A stretch of 64,000 nucleotides of DNA from Hydractinia symbiolongicarpus. Its lineage: Eukaryota; Cnidaria; Hydrozoa; Anthoathecata; Hydractiniidae. Positions 60,892-64,000 of this stretch are shown in pieces. The notes beneath the pieces were generated by a model. It did not search any database. It saw only the letters and a program-made list of their open reading frames with translations, and had not been told where the DNA came from. The DNA lies in contig NC_079881.1 in the NCBI RefSeq assembly GCF_029227915.1, forward strand, positions 2,480,001-2,544,000, written 5' to 3'. Every line of letters begins with the position of its first letter. Position 1 is the first letter of the stretch. Position numbers and translations under genes: made by a program.

Positions 60892-63800
60892 TTTATCTAA
60901 ATTTTTTAATAAAGCACTACCACAGAGCCTAGTATACTCGCTGAATTCCAGAAATCATGTCGAATTATGGAGAATGATATTCCTTGGAGCCCAATTGGCT
61001 CATTTATCGCATTTACAAGGTCACAGTCCAGAATCAGTTCAATTAAGTCCCACAGTCAATCGCTTCACTGTTAAAGGCGATGCAACCTAGCAATATCAGA
61101 ATACTATCGCTAAATACATGTTGGTACGAATATGTGACGCAACCGTTGTAACTCAAATGGATTGATACCGTTAGAAAGTCAATGAGATGTAGTTTTTGAA
61201 ACTGTCGCTATTTCTTCAGCGCGCGATAACGGCTAGGGTTGGTCCCATAGTAAAAAAAGACTTATTTATCTAAATTTTTAAATAAAGCGCTACCACAGAG
61301 CCTAGTGTAATCGCTGAATCCAAGCCATCACGTCAAATTAAGAAGAAAGTTATTCCTTGGAGACCAATTGGCTCATCTTTCACATTTATAAGGACATAGT
61401 CCAGAGTCAGTTCAATTAATTCCCACAGTCAATCGTTTCACTGTTAAAAGCAATACAACTTAGTAAAATTGGAAGAAAATCACTAAATACATGTTGGTAC
61501 AAATATGTGACGCAACCGTTGTAACTGAAACGGATTGAAACCGTTAGAAGGTCAATGAAACATAGTTTTTGAAACTGTCTCTACTTCTTCAGCGCGAACT
61601 AACGGCTAGGATTGGTCCCACAGTAAAAACAGACTTTTTTATCCTAATTTTTTAACAAAGAGTTACCGCAGTGCCCGCTGTAATCGCTGAGTTTCAGAAA
61701 TCATGTCAAATTAAGAAGGATGTTACTTCTTGTAGTCAAACTGGCTCATTTACCACATCTATATGGTCAAAGTCCAAAATCAGTTCAATTAAGTCCCACA
61801 GTCAAACGTTTCACTGTTAAAAGCAATGCCACCTAGTAATATCCGAATACTATTGCAAAATACATGTGGGGACGAATATGTGACGCAACAGTTGTAACTG
61901 AAACGGATTGATACCATTAGAAAGTCAATAAAATGTAGTTTTTGAAACTGTCTCTATTTCTTCAGCGCGAACTAACGGCTGGTATTGGTCCCACAGTAAA
62001 AAATGACTTATTTAACTTAATTTTTAAATAAAACTCTACCACAGCGCCCAGAGCTATCGCTGAGTTCCAGCAATCAAGTCAAATTAGGAAGAATGTTACT
62101 TCCTGTAATCAAACCGGCTCATTTATCACATTTATAAGGTCAAAGTCCAAAATCAGTTCAATTAAGTCCCACAGTCAAACTTTTCACTGTTAAAAGCGAT
62201 ACAAGCTAGTAATATCCAAATACTATCGCTGAATACATGTGGGGACGAATATTTGGCGCAACCGTCGTAACTCAAAGGTTTGATACCGTTGGAAAGTAAA
62301 TGAAATGTAGTTTTTGAAACTGTCGCTATTTCTTCAGCGCGCGATAACGGCTGGGATTGGTCCCACAGTAAAAAATGACTTGTTTAACTTTTTTTAAATA
62401 AAACTCTACCACAGCGCCCAGTGCGATCGCTGATTTCCAGCAATCAAGTCAAATTAAGAAGAATGCTATTTCTTGTAGTCAAACTGGCTCATTTATTACA
62501 TTTATAAGGTCAAAGTCCAAAATCAGTTTAATTAAGTCCCACAGTCAAACGTTTCGCTGTTAAAAACGATGCAACCTAGTAATATCCGAATACTATCGCT
62601 AAATACATGTTGGTACGAATATGTGACGCAGCCGTTGTAACTCAAACGGATTGATACCGGCAAGAAGTCAATGAAATGTAGTTTTTGAGAATGTCTCTAT
62701 TTCTTCAGCACGAACTAACGGCTGGGATTGGTCCCACAGTAAAAAATGACTTATTTAACATAATTTTTAAATAAAACTCTACTACAGCGCCCAGTGCTAT
62801 CGCTGAGTTCCAGCAATCAAGTCAAATTAGGAAGAATGTTACTTCCTGTAATCAAACTGGCTCATTTATCACATTTATAAGGTCAAAGTCCAAAATCAGT
62901 TCAATTAAGTCCCACAGTCAAACTTTTCACTGTTAAAAACGATGCAACCTAGTAATATCCAAATACTATCGCTGAATACATGTGGGGACGAATATTTGGC
63001 GCAACCGTCGTAACTCAAAGGATTGATACCGTTAGAAAGTGAATGAAATGTAGTTTTTGAAACTGTCGCTATTTCTTCAGCGCGCAATAACGGCTAGGAT
63101 TGGTCCCACAGTAAAAAGTGACTTATTTAACTTTTTTTAAATAAAACTCTACCACAGCGCCCAGTGCGATCGCTGATTTCCAGCAATCAAGTCAAATTAA
63201 GAAGAATGTTACTTCTTGTAGTTAAACTGGCTCATTTATCACATTTATAAGGTCAAAGTCCAAAATCAGTTCAATTAAGTCCCACAGTCAAACTTTTTAC
63301 TGTTAAAAGCGATGCAACCTAGTAATATCCAAATACTATCGCTGAATACATGTGGGGACGAATATTTGGCGCAACCGTCGTAACTCAAAGGATTGATACC
63401 GTTAGAAAGTGAATGAAATGTAGTTTTTGAAACTGTCGCTATTTCTTCAGCGCGCAATAACGGCTGGGATTGGTCCCACAGTAAAAAAAGACTTATTTAA
63501 CCTTTTTTTAAATAAAACTCTACCACAGCGCCCAGTGCGATCGCTGATTTCCAGCAATCAAGTCAAATTAAGAAGAATGTTACTTCTTGCAGTTAAACTG
63601 GCTCATTTATCACATTTATAAGGTCAAAGTCGAAAATCAGTTCAATTAAGTCCCACAGTCAAACTTTTCACTGTTAAAAGCAATGCAACCTAGTAATATC
63701 CAAATACTATCGCTGAATACATGTGGGGACGAATATTTGACGGAACCGTCGTAACTCAAAGGATTGATACCGTTAGAAAGTGAATGAAATGTAGTTTTTG

Positions 63801-64000
63801 AAACTGTCGCTATTTCTTCAGCGCGCAATAACGGCTAGGATTGGTCCCACAGTAAAAAATGACTTATTTAACTTTTTTTAAATAAAACTCTACCACAGCG
63901 CCCAGTGCGATCGCTGATTTCCAGCAATCAAGTCAAATTAAGAAGAATATTACTTCTTGTAGTTAAACTGGCTCATTTATCACATTTATAAGGTCAAAGT
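60892..64000 (+). repeat. Satellite array downstream of the transposons
   Basis: After the duplicated monomer, about 61,100-61,925 follows 46,740-47,565 (shift 14,360), sharing the aatgagatgtag and cccatagtaaaa variants. At about 61,950 it switches to the 44.62-46.3 kb type (shift 17,328; 62,905 matches 45,577). The last 1.1 kb is three near-identical neighbouring monomers (from 62,905, 63,275 and 63,646, spacing 370-371 bp). The array leaves the window uninterrupted. No gene is seen. Confidence 0.85.

Larger units (their letters stand above)
57466..61180 (+). repeat. 1,856-bp tandem duplication: transposon plus one satellite monomer
   Basis: Unit 1 is about 57,466-59,321 and unit 2 about 59,322-61,177. 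Every landmark pair is 1,856 bp apart (1,480-bp element + 3-bp TTA + 373 bp of satellite). The satellite to the left of the two element copies is the same from 57,464 on, including the private gtc-tta variant; the satellite to the right is the same up to 61,180, including tatggagaatg. The crossover lies within the shared aagtc at 57,464-57,468 / 59,320-59,324 / 61,176-61,180. This is one insertion later duplicated, not two insertions. Confidence 0.93.
1..64000 (+). repeat. ~372-bp satellite array, head-to-tail, spanning the whole window
   Basis: A monomer starting with a landmark like gctaaatacatgt recurs at about 1, 374, 747, 1120, 1493 and so on to the end, always on the same strand. Landmark distances over long stretches are multiples of about 372.5 bp (3,724 = 10 units; 7,825 = 21; 13,045 = 35). 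About 164 monomers fit after subtracting the two transposons. In order, a monomer holds the landmark, a gttgtaactcaaacgg block, an agtttttgaaact inverted repeat, a pyrimidine-rich ctctatttcttcagcgc block, an A/T-rich linker around gacttatttatc, a ctaccacagcgcccag block, and ttcaattaagtcccacag. No open frame longer than 94 codons occurs in it. The window begins and ends inside the array, so its true length is unknown. A centromeric or pericentromeric location is inference only. Confidence 0.97.

Noticed and set aside
1-64000. A CENP-B box, tRNA-derived SINE or other short interspersed element within the monomer
   Set aside because: No CENP-B core pattern, tRNA-like internal promoter pair or poly-A tail with target duplication was found by eye.

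Overview
The window is almost entirely satellite DNA. It is one head-to-tail array of a roughly 372-bp, AT-rich monomer (about 160 copies, all in the same orientation) that runs off both ends of the window. The only other content is two nearly identical 1,480-bp copies of a PIF/Harbinger-type DNA transposon at 57553-59032 and 59409-60888. There is no single-copy host gene, rRNA, tRNA or CRISPR array. Long satellite arrays with nested higher-order repeats (HORs), together with a Harbinger element carrying both a DDE transposase and a MADF/Myb-like gene, point to heterochromatin (possibly pericentromeric or centromeric) of an animal genome. I cannot name the species.

Layout. 1-15,440 holds several satellite subtypes with a ~3,724-bp (10-monomer) HOR at about 2,560-9,040 and a 1,119-bp (3-monomer) HOR at about 11,850-14,150. 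15,440-20,785 is built from a different monomer set whose diagnostic monomer recurs every 2 or 4 monomers. 20,790-44,154 is two copies of a very long HOR (11.12 kb and 12.23 kb); the size difference is exactly explained by a two-monomer and a one-monomer indel. Inside this HOR lies a 3.35/3.72-kb sub-repeat that continues to about 46.7 kb. 46.7-50.0 kb is more diverged, with a 748-bp (2-monomer) tandem duplication. 50.0-56.7 kb is a 3,649-bp HOR. After the transposons (60.9-64.0 kb) the array resumes with stretches related to 46.7-47.6 kb and then 44.6-46.6 kb.

Transposons. One element inserted at a TTA in a recognisable monomer type; uninterrupted relatives survive at four other places. The element and about one monomer of satellite were then tandemly duplicated as a 1,856-bp unit, and the crossover point can be read at 59,320-59,324. 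Each element is a non-autonomous internal-deletion derivative: the 5' part of a transposase gene (with an in-frame stop) is joined head-on to the 5' part of an antisense MADF gene. Both ends of the element are long imperfect palindromes in addition to being inverted repeats of each other.

Limits. Repeat boundaries and periods were read by eye and by coordinate arithmetic on matching landmarks. HOR edges are good to tens of bases, and no identity percentages were computed except the difference count between the two transposon copies.
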